This document shows positions 20,509 to 29,290 of a stretch of DNA of 55,402 bases, one piece after another. Made by a program: the position numbers and the translations under genes. Within the stretch, counting starts at the first letter, position 1. Every line of letters starts with the position of its first letter. Where the stretch lies: positions 1 through 55,402 of the forward strand of contig NZ_JAQCNH010000093.1 of NCBI RefSeq assembly GCF_028275115.1, read 5' to 3'. The notes beneath the pieces are model-generated. The model was not told where the DNA came from. It ran no database searches and saw nothing but the letters and a program-made list of their open reading frames with translations. Origin of the DNA: Halorientalis sp. (GTDB lineage Archaea > Halobacteriota > Halobacteria > Halobacteriales > Haloarculaceae).

Positions 20509-21180
20509 TCACTCGACCCACTCTGTGACGTGGGGGGAACTGGCGATCAGTCCGTCTACTCCCCGGTGGGCTAAGGCCCACGCCCCGACGCGTGAGTCGA
20601 CGGTCCACGCGTTGACCGCCAGCCCTGCGTCGTGGGCGTCCCCGACGATGCCAGTGAACAGGCACAACCACGCGTTCGGGTGGACGTACTCGCAGTCCGC
20701 CGTCGCCGCGACTTCGAGGTCGTCACCGAGGGTCGCGCCGAGAACGTAGGCGAGTTCGACGCTGGGGTCGTCACCGGCCTGTGCCTGCCGAATCGCCTCG
20801 TCGTCGAACGAGGAGATGATAACGTGATGTGGCGTCGAACGCGCCGGTTCGAGTGCCTCCTCCACGATGCCGCGTTGCTTCAGTTCGAGGTTCACGCCCG
20901 TGTCTTCGGGAATCGCGTCGAGGACGACGCCGAGCGTTTGGATGCCCTCTCCGTCGTGGGCGTCGAGCGCGGCGAGCGTCGCCGCGTCGAGGTCTTCCAC
21001 CCTCGTCAGGCCGTCAACGTCGATGTCGAGGAGCGAGTCGTGTGCGACCACCAGTTCCCCGGAGGCACACCGCTGGACATCCAGTTCGATCATGTCGGCG
21101 TGCGGGATGGCTCCGTTGACGGCCGCGACGGTGTTCGCCGAGTGCTGGCCGTCGAACCCGCGGTGAGCGATGAGTCTCAC
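20509..21180 (-). CDS. Glycerophosphodiester phosphodiesterase
   Basis: 223 aa. TIM-barrel GDPD family: the first catalytic histidine in MRLIAHRGFDG, the metal-binding ELDVQRCASGELVVAHD, LELKQRG, and the C-terminal AVNAWTVDSRVGAWALAHRG, where the WTV motif is conserved. It cleaves glycerophosphodiesters to glycerol phosphate and an alcohol; in haloarchaea the physiological substrate may be head groups released from archaeal lipids. No signal peptide, so cytoplasmic. Confidence 0.92.
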   Translation of the reverse strand: MRLIAHRGFDGQHSANTVAAVNGAIPHADMIELDVQRCASGELVVAHDSLLDIDVDGLTRVEDLDAATLAALDAHDGEGIQTLGVVLDAIPEDTGVNLELKQRGIVEEALEPARSTPHHVIISSFDDEAIRQAQAGDDPSVELAYVLGATLGDDLEVAATADCEYVHPNAWLCLFTGIVGDAHDAGLAVNAWTVDSRVGAWALAHRGVDGLIASSPHVTEWVE

Positions 21181-21431
21181 GCGTCCGCGGGTCCACGGTC
21201 GAGAGTATTAGCTTTTTGGGCGGTCACGAACCGCTTCCGGCGCTATCGAGCGACCAGAGACCGCCCGTGTGTCCCCTCTCTCCGACCTCGTCGATTGGTG
21301 AGGGCCACACGGGCAGTCTGGACCGCGTCTCGACGCGACCGCGTCCACGTTGCGCCCCCCTTACACGCTCACGACGGCCGCCATCGCCACCGTCGTCCAC
21401 TGCTGGATTTCTCCCACCACGCCGCCAGTGG

Positions 21432-21827
21432 TCACACCAGCGAAGCGACCTCGTCGTCAAGATACTGGATACAGTACTCCACGTCCGCCATCGTGGCGGT
21501 GTCGCCGTCTCGCTGGATCGAGACTAGAAACCCCGCTTTCGCGTTCAACGGGTCGTGCCACGCGAGGACCCACGCTTCGTCGAACACGCGAACGAGCGCC
21601 TTCATCTCACCGGTCTCGAACATCGACTCCTGGTCCGAGTGGTTCAGTTGCTGGACGATGGTGGTGTCGCGAATCCGTCTTCGTTCGGCTGCTCCGTACT
21701 GTTCTTTCACGTCTGGCCGGAACTTCACCGTCGAGGACGCCGCGTCGTACTGGACGACAGTACGGAGGTCGTCGCCGACCCGCTCGTACAGTTCGTCCCA
21801 GACATCTTCGACGAGGTCGTCTCCCAT
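21432..21827 (-). CDS. Haloarchaeal conserved hypothetical protein
   Basis: 131 aa from the ATG at 21827 (MGDDLVEDVWDELYERVGDD); an in-frame ATG four codons earlier also exists. It is soluble and acidic with no membrane span. Conserved-looking segments are TTIVQQLNHSDQE, RVFDEAWVLAWHD and DVEYCIQYLD. I believe this is a haloarchaea-only family of unknown function and give no role. Confidence 0.7.
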   Translation of the reverse strand: MGDDLVEDVWDELYERVGDDLRTVVQYDAASSTVKFRPDVKEQYGAAERRRIRDTTIVQQLNHSDQESMFETGEMKALVRVFDEAWVLAWHDPLNAKAGFLVSIQRDGDTATMADVEYCIQYLDDEVASLV

Positions 21828-21962
21828 ACTCCAGAGCAATCCAGTTTCTCGGATTTCAGTTCTTCGCTCGGTTTGATTCGTGAGTGCGCCGAGGGTACGT
21901 CGAGACAGGCGTCGTTGGCATGGCGGCGAAACTGATTTGCCGGGGCCGGTCGCAGGGTCTCT

Positions 21963-22559
21963 ATGCGTGGGCTCGACGACACGGACAGGGAGATTCTCGA
22001 CATTCTTCTCTCCGACGGCCGCCGTCCGTACAGCGACATCGCCGAGGCAGTCGACCTCTCGCCGCCTGCGGTGTCAGACCGGATCGAGCGTCTCCAGGAA
22101 CAGGGTGTCGTCCGCCGGTTCACCGTCGACCTCGACCGGTCGGTCCTCCGTGAGGGCGTGCCGGTGCTGATCGACCTGCAGGCCCGGCCCGGCCGCGCCG
22201 AGGCGGTCGCCGGCGCGCTCTCGGACGCAGACCCGGTCGAACGAGTCTTCACCACCGCCGACGAGCGGGTCGTGGTCACCGCGACGGTCGCGGATTGCGA
22301 CGTGAGCGGGTTGCTCGGCGAGACGGTCGAGACGGACGACATCGACAGGTACCGGGTTGACCTGCTCGACGACACCGCCTGGTCGCCGTCGATAGGCGAT
22401 GCGGAGTTTGCCCCCGAGTGCGCCGAATGTGGCAACACCGTCGACACCGAAGGCGAAACGGTCGAACTCGACGGCACTCACTACCACCTCTGCTGTTCGT
22501 CCTGCCGGTCCCGCTTCGTCGACCGGTACGAGGAGTTTCGAGAGGGGACGACATCCTGA
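21963..22559 (+). CDS. Lrp/AsnC-type regulator with C-terminal TRASH metal-sensing domain
   Basis: 198 aa. Residues 1-55 are an AsnC-type winged helix (LDDTDREILDILLSDGRRPY, SDIAEAVDLSPPAVSDRIER). Residues about 65-140 form a RAM-like ligand-binding fold. Residues about 155-195 are a TRASH domain (CAECGNTV, then LDGTHYHLCCSSCRSRF), a treble-clef cysteine motif tied to heavy-metal sensing and trafficking. The copper-ATPase gene starts 119 bases downstream on the same strand, so this is very likely its copper-responsive regulator (inference from context and domain). Confidence 0.92.
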   Translation: MRGLDDTDREILDILLSDGRRPYSDIAEAVDLSPPAVSDRIERLQEQGVVRRFTVDLDRSVLREGVPVLIDLQARPGRAEAVAGALSDADPVERVFTTADERVVVTATVADCDVSGLLGETVETDDIDRYRVDLLDDTAWSPSIGDAEFAPECAECGNTVDTEGETVELDGTHYHLCCSSCRSRFVDRYEEFREGTTS

Positions 22560-22678
22560 CCGACTGATAACGTGCGTTTCGACGTCGTGTGGCCTTCGAA
22601 AAGAAAGTCTCGTCGGGAATCGGGACCGGAAAAACAAGGACAAACCGCTTGAATCGGGGGCCCTTATGTGATAACGAG

Positions 22679-25279
22679 ATGACCGAACGGCGCACGCGGT
22701 TGGAGCTGACGGGGATGAGCTGTGCCAACTGTGCTGGCACGATCGACGACGCCCTCGCGGGTCTCGACGGCGTCGCCGAGTCGGAGGTGAACTTCGCCAC
22801 GGACGAGGGGACGGTGACGTACGACCCCGACGCGACCTCGCTGGCCGAGGTCTACGCGACTGTCGAAGGCGCGGGCTACGGCGTCGTGCGGGAGTCGGTC
22901 ACCGTCCCGATCACGGACATGTCCTGCGCGAACTGCGCGGAGACGAACGAGACAGCCCTCGAAGGCCAACCGGGGGTGATCGAGGCCGAGGTCAACTACG
23001 CGACCGACGAGGCCAGCGTGACGTACAACCCCGCCGAGACGGACCGGTCGGCGCTGTACGACGCCATCGTGGAGGCAGGGTACACGCCGGTCCGTGACGA
23101 CGCGGGCGACGCAGACGATTCGAGTGGGAGTTCCCAGGACCGACGGGACGCCGCTCGGCAGGCGGAGATCGACCGGCAGAAGCGACTCGTCCTGTTCGGG
23201 GCGGCGCTGTCACTCCCGCTCGTGGCGATGATGACGGTGGCGTTGCTGGCGCCCGCCGCGATGCCCGAGACGATCGCCGGGTTCGAGGTCGGCTGGATCG
23301 CCTTCCTGCTCGCGACGCCGGTCCAAATCGTGCTGGGGCGGGCGTTCTACGAGAACAGCTACACCGCACTGGTCAAGAACCGCACGGCCAACATGGACGT
23401 GTTGATCGCGCTCGGGTCGTCGACGGCGTACGTTTACTCGGTGGCCGTCCTGCTTGGCCTGATCGCCTCCGAGGGGCTGTACTTCGACTCGGCGGCGCTG
23501 ATCCTCACGTTCATCACGCTTGGGAACTTCCTCGAAGCCCGCTCGAAAGGGCAGGCCGGCGAGGCGATCCGCCAGTTGCTGGAGATGCAGGCGGACGAAG
23601 CGACGCTGGTCGACGACGAGGGGACCGAGCACGAGGTCCCCGTCGAGGAGGTCGAGGTCGGCGACCGGATGAAGGTGCGGCCGGGCGAGAGGATTCCGAC
23701 CGACGGGACGGTCAAGAACGGCTCCGGTGCTGTCGACGAGTCGATGGTGACCGGCGAGTCCGTGCCGGTCGAGAAGAGCGAAGGCGACGAGGTAGTCGGC
23801 TCGACGGTCAATCAGAACGGAGTTCTCGTGGTGGAGGCGACCAAGGTGGGCTCGGAAACGGCGATCCAGCAGATCGTTTCGATGGTCAAAGACGCACAGA
23901 GCCGCCAGCCCGAGATTCAGAATGTGGCCGACCGTATCAGTGCGTACTTCGTTCCCGTGGTCATCGCCAACGCCTTGCTCTGGGCGGGCCTCTGGTACGC
24001 CGCCCCCGGGGTGCTGGCCGGAGCCGTCGGTGCACTCCCGCTGTGGGGGCTCGTGGCCGGCGGCCCCGCAGCGGCCGGCGGCGCGGTGTCGGTCTTCGAG
24101 TTCGCGGTCGTCGTCTTCGCTAGCGCCGTGTTGATCGCCTGTCCCTGTGCGCTGGGGCTGGCCACGCCCGCGGCAACGATGGTCGGGACATCCATCGGAG
24201 CGCAAAACGGCGTCCTGTTCAAGGGTGGCGACGTGCTCGAACGGGTCCGGGACGTCGACACTGTCGTCTTCGACAAAACCGGCACGCTCACGACCGGTGA
24301 GATGCAGTTGACCGACGTGGCAGTCGTGGGTCCGGTGGCGGCCGACCGCGGTACCGCGGCGGATGGCGGGGCGCTGGAACCCGAGTTCGACGAGTCGTTC
24401 GTCCTCGACGCCGCGGCGAGCGCCGAGCGGGGCAGTGAACATCCGCTCGCGGCGGCCATCGTCGCGGGCGCTCGTGAGCGCGACCTCGACCCCACCGAAC
24501 CCGACGAGTTCGAGAACGTTCCCGGCCAGGGCGTGCTGGCGACGACGGGCCACGGGACGGTCCTGGTCGGGAACCGCCGACTGCTGGCGGCGAACGACGT
24601 GGACCCGGCCCCTGCGGCAGAGACGATGGAGCGTCTAGAGAGTGAGGGCAAGACGGCGATGCTGGTCGCGGTCGACGGTGAACTCGTCGGCGTCGTCGCC
24701 ACGGCCGACACGACCAAAGAGTCCGCGACTGCGGCGGTCAGCGCGCTCCGCGATCGCGGTCTGAGCGTCCACATGATTACGGGCGACAACGGGCGGACCG
24801 CCGAAGCCGTGGCACAGGCGGTCGGGATTCGCTCCGAGAACGTCCAGGCCGAGGTCCTGCCGGCGGACAAAGCCGACGCCATCGAGGCGATTCAGGCCGA
24901 CGACGAACGCGTGATGATGGTCGGTGACGGCGTCAACGACGCGCCCGCGCTGGCGGCGGCGTTCGTCGGCTGCGCTATCGGGAGCGGGACGGACGTGGCC
25001 ATCGAGGCCGCGGACGTGACGCTGATGCGCTCCGACCCACGGGACGTCCTGAAAACGATCCGCGTCTCGGAGGGGACCCTGGCCAAAATCAAGCAGAACC
25101 TGTTCTGGGCGCTGGGGTACAACACGGCGATGATCCCGCTGGCCTCGCTGGGACTGCTCCAGCCCGTCCTCGCGGCGGGCGCGATGGCGCTGTCGAGCGT
25201 CTCGGTGCTGGCCAATAGCCTCGTGTTCCGGTCGTACACGCCGGGTACCGACTACAAGCTGTTCGGCCGTCTGCGCTGA
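22679..25279 (+). CDS. copA: Copper-translocating P-type ATPase (Cu+ exporter, CopA type)
   Basis: 866 aa from the ATG at 22679; the open frame extends 30 codons upstream without support. Two N-terminal heavy-metal-associated domains carry GMSCANCAG (C15/C18) and DMSCANCAE (C83/C86). P-type motifs: TGES, membrane CPC (C488) in [13 protein letters not shown], phosphorylation site D532 in [11 protein letters not shown], and [10 protein letters not shown]. After the hinge, the last helices hold [10 protein letters not shown] and MALSS, the YN and MxxSS signature of Cu+/Ag+ (P1B-1) pumps. It exports cuprous ions from the cytoplasm. Two residues-rich linkers near the first membrane helix are acidic. 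Confidence 0.96.
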   Translation: MTERRTRLELTGMSCANCAGTIDDALAGLDGVAESEVNFATDEGTVTYDPDATSLAEVYATVEGAGYGVVRESVTVPITDMSCANCAETNETALEGQPGVIEAEVNYATDEASVTYNPAETDRSALYDAIVEAGYTPVRDDAGDADDSSGSSQDRRDAARQAEIDRQKRLVLFGAALSLPLVAMMTVALLAPAAMPETIAGFEVGWIAFLLATPVQIVLGRAFYENSYTALVKNRTANMDVLIALGSSTAYVYSVAVLLGLIASEGLYFDSAALILTFITLGNFLEARSKGQAGEAIRQLLEMQADEATLVDDEGTEHEVPVEEVEVGDRMKVRPGERIPTDGTVKNGSGAVDESMVTGESVPVEKSEGDEVVGSTVNQNGVLVVEATKVGSETAIQQIVSMVKDAQSRQPEIQNVADRISAYFVPVVIANALLWAGLWYAAPGVLAGAVGALPLWGLVAGGPAAAGGAVSVFEFAVVVFASAVLIACPCALGLATPAATMVGTSIGAQNGVLFKGGDVLERVRDVDTVVFDKTGTLTTGEMQLTDVAVVGPVAADRGTAADGGALEPEFDESFVLDAAASAERGSEHPLAAAIVAGARERDLDPTEPDEFENVPGQGVLATTGHGTVLVGNRRLLAANDVDPAPAAETMERLESEGKTAMLVAVDGELVGVVATADTTKESATAAVSALRDRGLSVHMITGDNGRTAEAVAQAVGIRSENVQAEVLPADKADAIEAIQADDERVMMVGDGVNDAPALAAAFVGCAIGSGTDVAIEAADVTLMRSDPRDVLKTIRVSEGTLAKIKQNLFWALGYNTAMIPLASLGLLQPVLAAGAMALSSVSVLANSLVFRSYTPGTDYKLFGRLR

Positions 25280-25515
25280 ACGGAGGGCGCCCTCGTCCGC
25301 GTGGTCGCGCGTTACATCCAACTCCGCGTCGTCTCTGTCGTCGAGTTGCTCGGACACCGACTCAGTCCGATGGCCCGAGCGGAACTCGTCCTCGTCGCGG
25401 TCGGGAGAGTCCTACCGCCGTCGGCGGTTCATCGCTAAACGGTGTCACGGCACCGGCCCTATCCTATGCCGAGAGAGACGAAACTGCCAGTTGGATTCCG
25501 GCGGCGGTCAAGTGA

Positions 25516-25521
25516 TTTATA
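25516..25521 (+). promoter_or_regulatory. TATA box of the cupredoxin gene
   Basis: TTTATA 25-30 bases before the ATG at 25546, the standard spacing for a leaderless haloarchaeal transcript. The preceding 230 bases after copA hold no convincing gene. Confidence 0.6.
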
Positions 25522-25545
25522 TCTGTGGCCGCAGAGGGTGTCCGC

Positions 25546-26529
25546 ATGACACGGCAATCGAAGCGCCGAGCGTTTCTCCGGACTGCGGTCGTCGCAGCGG
25601 CGGTGGGTGTCGCCGGCTGTTCCGACGGCGGCTCTAGCGGGGACTCCACCGGGAACGACGACGACGATGGGACCGAAGACGGGACGCCGACGCCGACACC
25701 CGAGCAGACGGAAGCGGACGTGGAGACGCCGGACGAACCCGTCGAACCGGAAGGGCAGACGGAGCCCGACGAACCGGCCGACGTACAGAGCCCCAAGCAG
25801 GCCGTCGACGACTGGCTCTCGAACACTGATAACTACGACGGGAATGTCAACTCCCTGGTTCGACGGAACGACGTGACAATCGACGTCGGCGTCGACGACG
25901 GGTCGGGCGGTAACTTCGCGTTCGGCAGGCCCGCGATCAGGGTCACGGCGGGCACGGAGATCCAGTGGATCTGGCAGGACCCCAACAGCGCACACAACGT
26001 CCGCGAGCGTGACGAACTGTTCGACAGCGGGCGGCCCGTCACTTCGTCCGGAAAGACTTACACTGTGACGTTGACCGAACCCGGCGTCTACCTCTACAGG
26101 TGTTCGAACCACGGCAGTGCACTCGGGATGCGCGGCGCGGTCATCGTCGAAGAACAACAGACGCTCAGCGGCTACCCGGCGGTCGACGAGTGGCTCAGCG
26201 AGTACGACGAGTACAGCGGCCGCCTGACCGACAGGACCGGTGAAGCGTCGGTCGGGGTACAGGTCGGCGCGAGCGGCCCGGACGGCCAGAACCGGTCGTT
26301 CGACCCGGTCGCGGTCCTGGTCGACGTCGGAACCGAGGTCGTGTTCGACTGGACCGGTCGCGGTGGCTCACACGACGTGACCTGGGAGGACGGGGGCTTC
26401 GAGAGCAGCGACAACGTTCGTGACGCCAGCTACACGTACAGCGTGACGTTCGACGAGGCGGGGGTCTACCGCTACTTCTGCGAGGGCGACAAACCGATCA
26501 ACGGCCGCGGTGCTGTCGTCGTCCGCTAA
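25546..26529 (+). CDS. Two-domain halocyanin-like cupredoxin lipoprotein
   Basis: 327 aa from the ATG at 25546. Signal region KRRAFLRTAVVAAAVGVAGC has a near-Tat basic start and a VAGC lipobox, so it is exported and lipid-anchored. An acidic Pro/Thr/Glu linker follows. Two blue-copper domains are tandem copies, each preceded by an AVDxWL helix. The first keeps the type 1 copper set (H150, C186, H189, M195; YRCSNHGSALGM). The second keeps H276 and C312 but has D315 for His and R321 for Met (YFCEGDKPINGRG). Role: periplasmic-side electron carrier or copper handling, beside the copper pump. Confidence 0.9.
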   Translation: MTRQSKRRAFLRTAVVAAAVGVAGCSDGGSSGDSTGNDDDDGTEDGTPTPTPEQTEADVETPDEPVEPEGQTEPDEPADVQSPKQAVDDWLSNTDNYDGNVNSLVRRNDVTIDVGVDDGSGGNFAFGRPAIRVTAGTEIQWIWQDPNSAHNVRERDELFDSGRPVTSSGKTYTVTLTEPGVYLYRCSNHGSALGMRGAVIVEEQQTLSGYPAVDEWLSEYDEYSGRLTDRTGEASVGVQVGASGPDGQNRSFDPVAVLVDVGTEVVFDWTGRGGSHDVTWEDGGFESSDNVRDASYTYSVTFDEAGVYRYFCEGDKPINGRGAVVVR

Positions 26530-27491
26530 GTCCGCTCGACGAAGTCGACGACTTCCTCGGCGATCTCTTCCCCTCGGTCTTCCTGCAGGAAGTGTGCGCC
26601 GCCTTCGATCCAGACGTCGGGCTGGTCGGTCGCGGTCGGAAACAGGTCACGCAGGAAGTCACGCGACCCGTGCGTGATGGGGTCGGAATCCGAGAACAGC
26701 ACGAAGACCGGTTTCTCCCAGTCCGTGAGGGCCTCCGTTGCATCCCCGATTATTTCCGCACCCTCCATGTCCGGTGCAACCGGTACTCGACTCGGGAGGA
26801 TACGCGCCCCTGCCATGTGGTCCTCGGACGGGAACGGCGCGCGGTACGCCTCGACGACCGCCTCGGAGAGGTCCGTGAGACAGCCACCTTCGACGAGTTG
26901 CCCCACGTCGAAGTCGGGGTCCTCTGCGGCCATATCTTTGAACTCGTGCCAGATATCCGGCATCGACTGATTCCCGTCCATCAGTCCGGTGTTCATCGGC
27001 ACGAGTCGGGCAAATCGGTCGGGGTTGTTCGCCGCCATCGGCAGTCCGAGCAACCCACCCCAGTCCTGGCAGATTAACGTTACGTTCCGGAGGTCGAGTC
27101 TCTCGACGAACCGCACGACCGTGTCGTACATGGCTCCGTACGTGTAATCGTCCTGTTCGGGCCACTTGTCGGAGCGACCGAAGCCGATCATATCCGGCGC
27201 GACCACGCGTCCCGCCTCCGAGAGCGTGGGAATCATCGTCCGGTAGAGGTACGACCACGTCGGTTCTCCGTGAAGACAGAGGAACGTCTCGTCGCCGTCA
27301 CCAGTTACGTCCACGTACGCCATTTCGGGGCCGTCTTCGTCGTCGGAACGCGAGGCGGTCCGGTCGTCCGGCGGAGGGTCCTCCCCGACGTCGACGTAGT
27401 TGGCCTCGTAGTCGTACCCCGGAAGGTCCTCGAACCGCTCGGCCGGTGCTCGGTTCAGTGACACGTAACTTTCCACTCGGCGGTCGGTCAT
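26526..27491 (-). CDS. Haloalkane dehalogenase-like alpha/beta-hydrolase
   Basis: 321 aa from the ATG at 27491. It closely follows the HLD-I (DhlA) pattern: FLCLHGEPTWSYLYR (oxyanion/halide Glu), nucleophile D143 followed by Trp in ICQDWGGLLGL, acid near D268/D270 in VLFSDSDPIT, and H300 in EGGAHFLQED. Haloalkane dehalogenases hydrolyse carbon-halogen bonds to alcohols. In archaea the substrate is unproven, and related epoxide hydrolases share the fold, though QDWGG and the Asp-Trp pair favour dehalogenase. Its stop codon overlaps that of the convergent cupredoxin gene by 4 bases. Confidence 0.85.
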   Translation of the reverse strand: MTDRRVESYVSLNRAPAERFEDLPGYDYEANYVDVGEDPPPDDRTASRSDDEDGPEMAYVDVTGDGDETFLCLHGEPTWSYLYRTMIPTLSEAGRVVAPDMIGFGRSDKWPEQDDYTYGAMYDTVVRFVERLDLRNVTLICQDWGGLLGLPMAANNPDRFARLVPMNTGLMDGNQSMPDIWHEFKDMAAEDPDFDVGQLVEGGCLTDLSEAVVEAYRAPFPSEDHMAGARILPSRVPVAPDMEGAEIIGDATEALTDWEKPVFVLFSDSDPITHGSRDFLRDLFPTATDQPDVWIEGGAHFLQEDRGEEIAEEVVDFVERT

Positions 27492-27586
27492 AGTTATTTT
27501 CCTTCCAGAGGTAACTTCCCCCCCCAGAGAGCTAACAGCGTTGGACGGGCCGCCGCGCTTAACAGGGAGCCGGCCGGAGAGCGGCC

Positions 27587-27874
27587 ATGCGCGTGGTGTT
27601 CCGTACGTACGCGACGGTCCGTGACAGCGTCGGTGAGAAACGGCTCGAACGGGAGTTCGAGGCGGGGACCACAGTTGGCGAGGCACTTTCGGAACTCGCC
27701 ACCGACCACGAGGGTCTCGGCCCGCTTCTGTTCGACGGGGGCGGCGACCTCAGACCGCACGTCAACGTTCTCGTCGACGAGGAGAACATTCGAGACGGGG
27801 ACGGCCCGTCGACTACGCTGTTCGACGGCGCGACGGTCAGCCTCGCTCCGGGCGTCGCCGGTGGACGATGGTGA
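27587..27874 (+). CDS. MoaD/ThiS-family ubiquitin-fold protein (SAMP-like)
   Basis: 95 aa. Beta-grasp protein of the MoaD/SAMP family: VVFRTYATVRDSVGEKRLER, TTVGEALSELATDHEG, HVNVLVDEENIRDGDG and SLAPGVAGG near the end. Such proteins act as sulfur carriers for molybdopterin or tRNA thiolation, or are ligated to targets (sampylation), through a C-terminal Gly-Gly. Here the sequence runs on as GGRW, so the diglycine is not terminal and would need trimming to be activated by the E1-like UbaA. Divergent from the dehalogenase gene. Confidence 0.88.
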   Translation: MRVVFRTYATVRDSVGEKRLEREFEAGTTVGEALSELATDHEGLGPLLFDGGGDLRPHVNVLVDEENIRDGDGPSTTLFDGATVSLAPGVAGGRW

Positions 27875-27937
27875 CGACGGATCAAAAAATGGCTCGTTCC
27901 ACGTGATTCGTCCCGTGGCAGGACGTGCTGTTCCCGG

Positions 27938-28045
27938 TTAGACCAGACCGCGGAGTCCGCCCGGTATCGGCATCTCGGACTCCCGGTCTGTCTCCTCTCC
28001 ATCCCGGTCCTCCTCGCCGGAACCGGACCGTTCCGCTCGTGCCAT
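27938..28045 (-). CDS. Possible 35-residue acidic micro-protein
   Basis: The ORF starts MARAERSGSGEEDRDGEE and ends MPIPGGLRGLV. A TATA-like GATAAT is centred about 25 bases before the ATG (28045), as in leaderless haloarchaeal genes. The acidic middle with a small hydrophobic C-terminal motif looks protein-like. It lies in an otherwise empty 309-base gap between the MoaD-like gene and the DUF4399 gene. No family is assigned with confidence. Confidence 0.4.
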   Translation of the reverse strand: MARAERSGSGEEDRDGEETDRESEMPIPGGLRGLV

Positions 28046-28183
28046 ACTACATCTCCGTGTTGTGCATTATCCAACAAAAAGTTTGTTACTGTCTGCCACT
28101 AGCCGGAAGGTTCGTCGCAGGAACGGTTCCTTCGTGTGAACCAACTGCCGGTCGAGCCGAACAGGACGGCTCGGGGCCGGCTC

Positions 28184-29035
28184 TCACTCGGTCGTAACGG
28201 TCGTCTGGGCCTGGACCATCGTCGCTCGGTGCGTACCGGTTCCGACCTGGAAGTGGATGGTGTGTTCGCCCGATTCGTAGGCGTCACCGAGCTGCTCTGC
28301 CAGGTCGATGGAGCCGCTTGTCGAGCCGTCGCCGTAGTGGATATGATTGGCGTCGCTCGGGATCACCTCACCGACGGGGACGGGGTCGGTGTAGATGACG
28401 GCGTGGAGGTGCCCGGCGTTGGCGTTGATGTCGCCTGACGATTCGATGGTGTAGTTGTTCGCCGTCACGTCCCACTCGACGACGCTCCCGTCGACGCTGG
28501 CCGAGAGGTCGAGACTGGCGGTGTCTTCGACGGTCACTTCGGCAGTGTCGGTCAGACCCATCGCCGTGTGTTCGCCGTCGCCGACCTGCAGATGGAGCGT
28601 ATGGTCGCCGGGGTCAAGTTCGAGGACGCCGTTTTCCTGCCCCGTCCCATAGTGAATGTGCTGGTCGTCACTGGGAATCGTCTCGCCCGGGGTGACCGGT
28701 TCGGTGTCCAGTATAACGTGGTAGTGGCCAGCACCGTCGTTGACCGGGCCCGATTCCTCGATGGTGACACCACTGGCCGAGGCGTCCCACTGGACGGACG
28801 GACTGTTGAGCGTCGTCCCGTCCGACGGGACGTCGAAAGAAACCGACGCGTCACTCCCGACGCCGTTCATGTACCCACCGTCGTCCGGTGTATCTGCCGG
28901 TTCGGCAGTGTCTGTCGGACTGCCCGATTCGGTTTCCGTTCCGTCTCCGTCACTCGACGTACACCCCGCTACCCCCGCTGCGGCCGCGCCAGCAGCCAGA
29001 CCGAGGAATTTGCGTCTGTCAAATTCTCCGAACAT
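28184..29035 (-). CDS. DUF4399-type exported lipoprotein (two repeats)
   Basis: 283 aa from the ATG at 29035. Signal FGEFDRRKFLGLAAGAAAAG followed by VAGC is a Tat motif (RRKFLG) with lipobox, so it is folded, exported and lipid-anchored. After a Thr/Asp/Glu linker come two similar beta domains of about 100 residues. Each has a His-rich segment (GHYHVILDTEPVTPGETIPS then DQHIHYGTG; GHLHAVIYTDPVPVGEVIPS then ANHIHYGDG) and a HTLHLQVGDG or HTIHFQVGTG end, the DUF4399 pattern. The repeated H-x-H motifs suggest metal binding (inference). Promoter has a long inverted repeat (29058-29086). Confidence 0.82.
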   Translation of the reverse strand: MFGEFDRRKFLGLAAGAAAAGVAGCTSSDGDGTETESGSPTDTAEPADTPDDGGYMNGVGSDASVSFDVPSDGTTLNSPSVQWDASASGVTIEESGPVNDGAGHYHVILDTEPVTPGETIPSDDQHIHYGTGQENGVLELDPGDHTLHLQVGDGEHTAMGLTDTAEVTVEDTASLDLSASVDGSVVEWDVTANNYTIESSGDINANAGHLHAVIYTDPVPVGEVIPSDANHIHYGDGSTSGSIDLAEQLGDAYESGEHTIHFQVGTGTHRATMVQAQTTVTTE

Positions 29036-29057
29036 GTCGCATCTTGATATGTCCTCG

Positions 29058-29086
29058 GAGGAGATAAATACGGTTCGAATCTCCTC
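29058..29086. promoter_or_regulatory. Inverted repeat flanking the TATA box of the DUF4399 gene
   Basis: GAGGAGAT (29058-29065) and ATCTCCTC (29079-29086) are perfect 8-bp inverted copies 13 bases apart. On the minus strand TATTTATC (29063-29070) is the likely TATA box, 28-35 bases before the ATG at 29035, so the repeat encloses the core promoter. This is a good candidate repressor-binding site. Confidence 0.55.
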
Positions 29087-29150
29087 AATATTTACCAGCA
29101 TACCGCCGGACGCCGAACCGACAGCCGGCCATTCACGCTTCGGGTACAGA

Positions 29151-29290
29151 TGACATCCTCCCCGTGGTGAACGACGGGGTTTCCTCCGTGGGAGTCTCAG
29201 CCGGTCTAGGACTCGCCGGAGGCAACATTCCCGCCACGGTGGACGGTACTCTGGTCTGTGCGCTGTTGTTTGGGACGATGAGAGTGTGAT
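29151..29290 (-). ncRNA. Predicted omegaRNA (reRNA) region of the tnpB element
   Basis: In IS605-family elements the guide RNA of TnpB overlaps the 3' end of tnpB and runs to the right end, with its guide in the flanking DNA. Here the strand, position, terminal hairpin (29160-29179) and GGATGTCA end fit that arrangement. The 5' limit is a guess; the guide would lie just below 29151. Confidence 0.35.
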
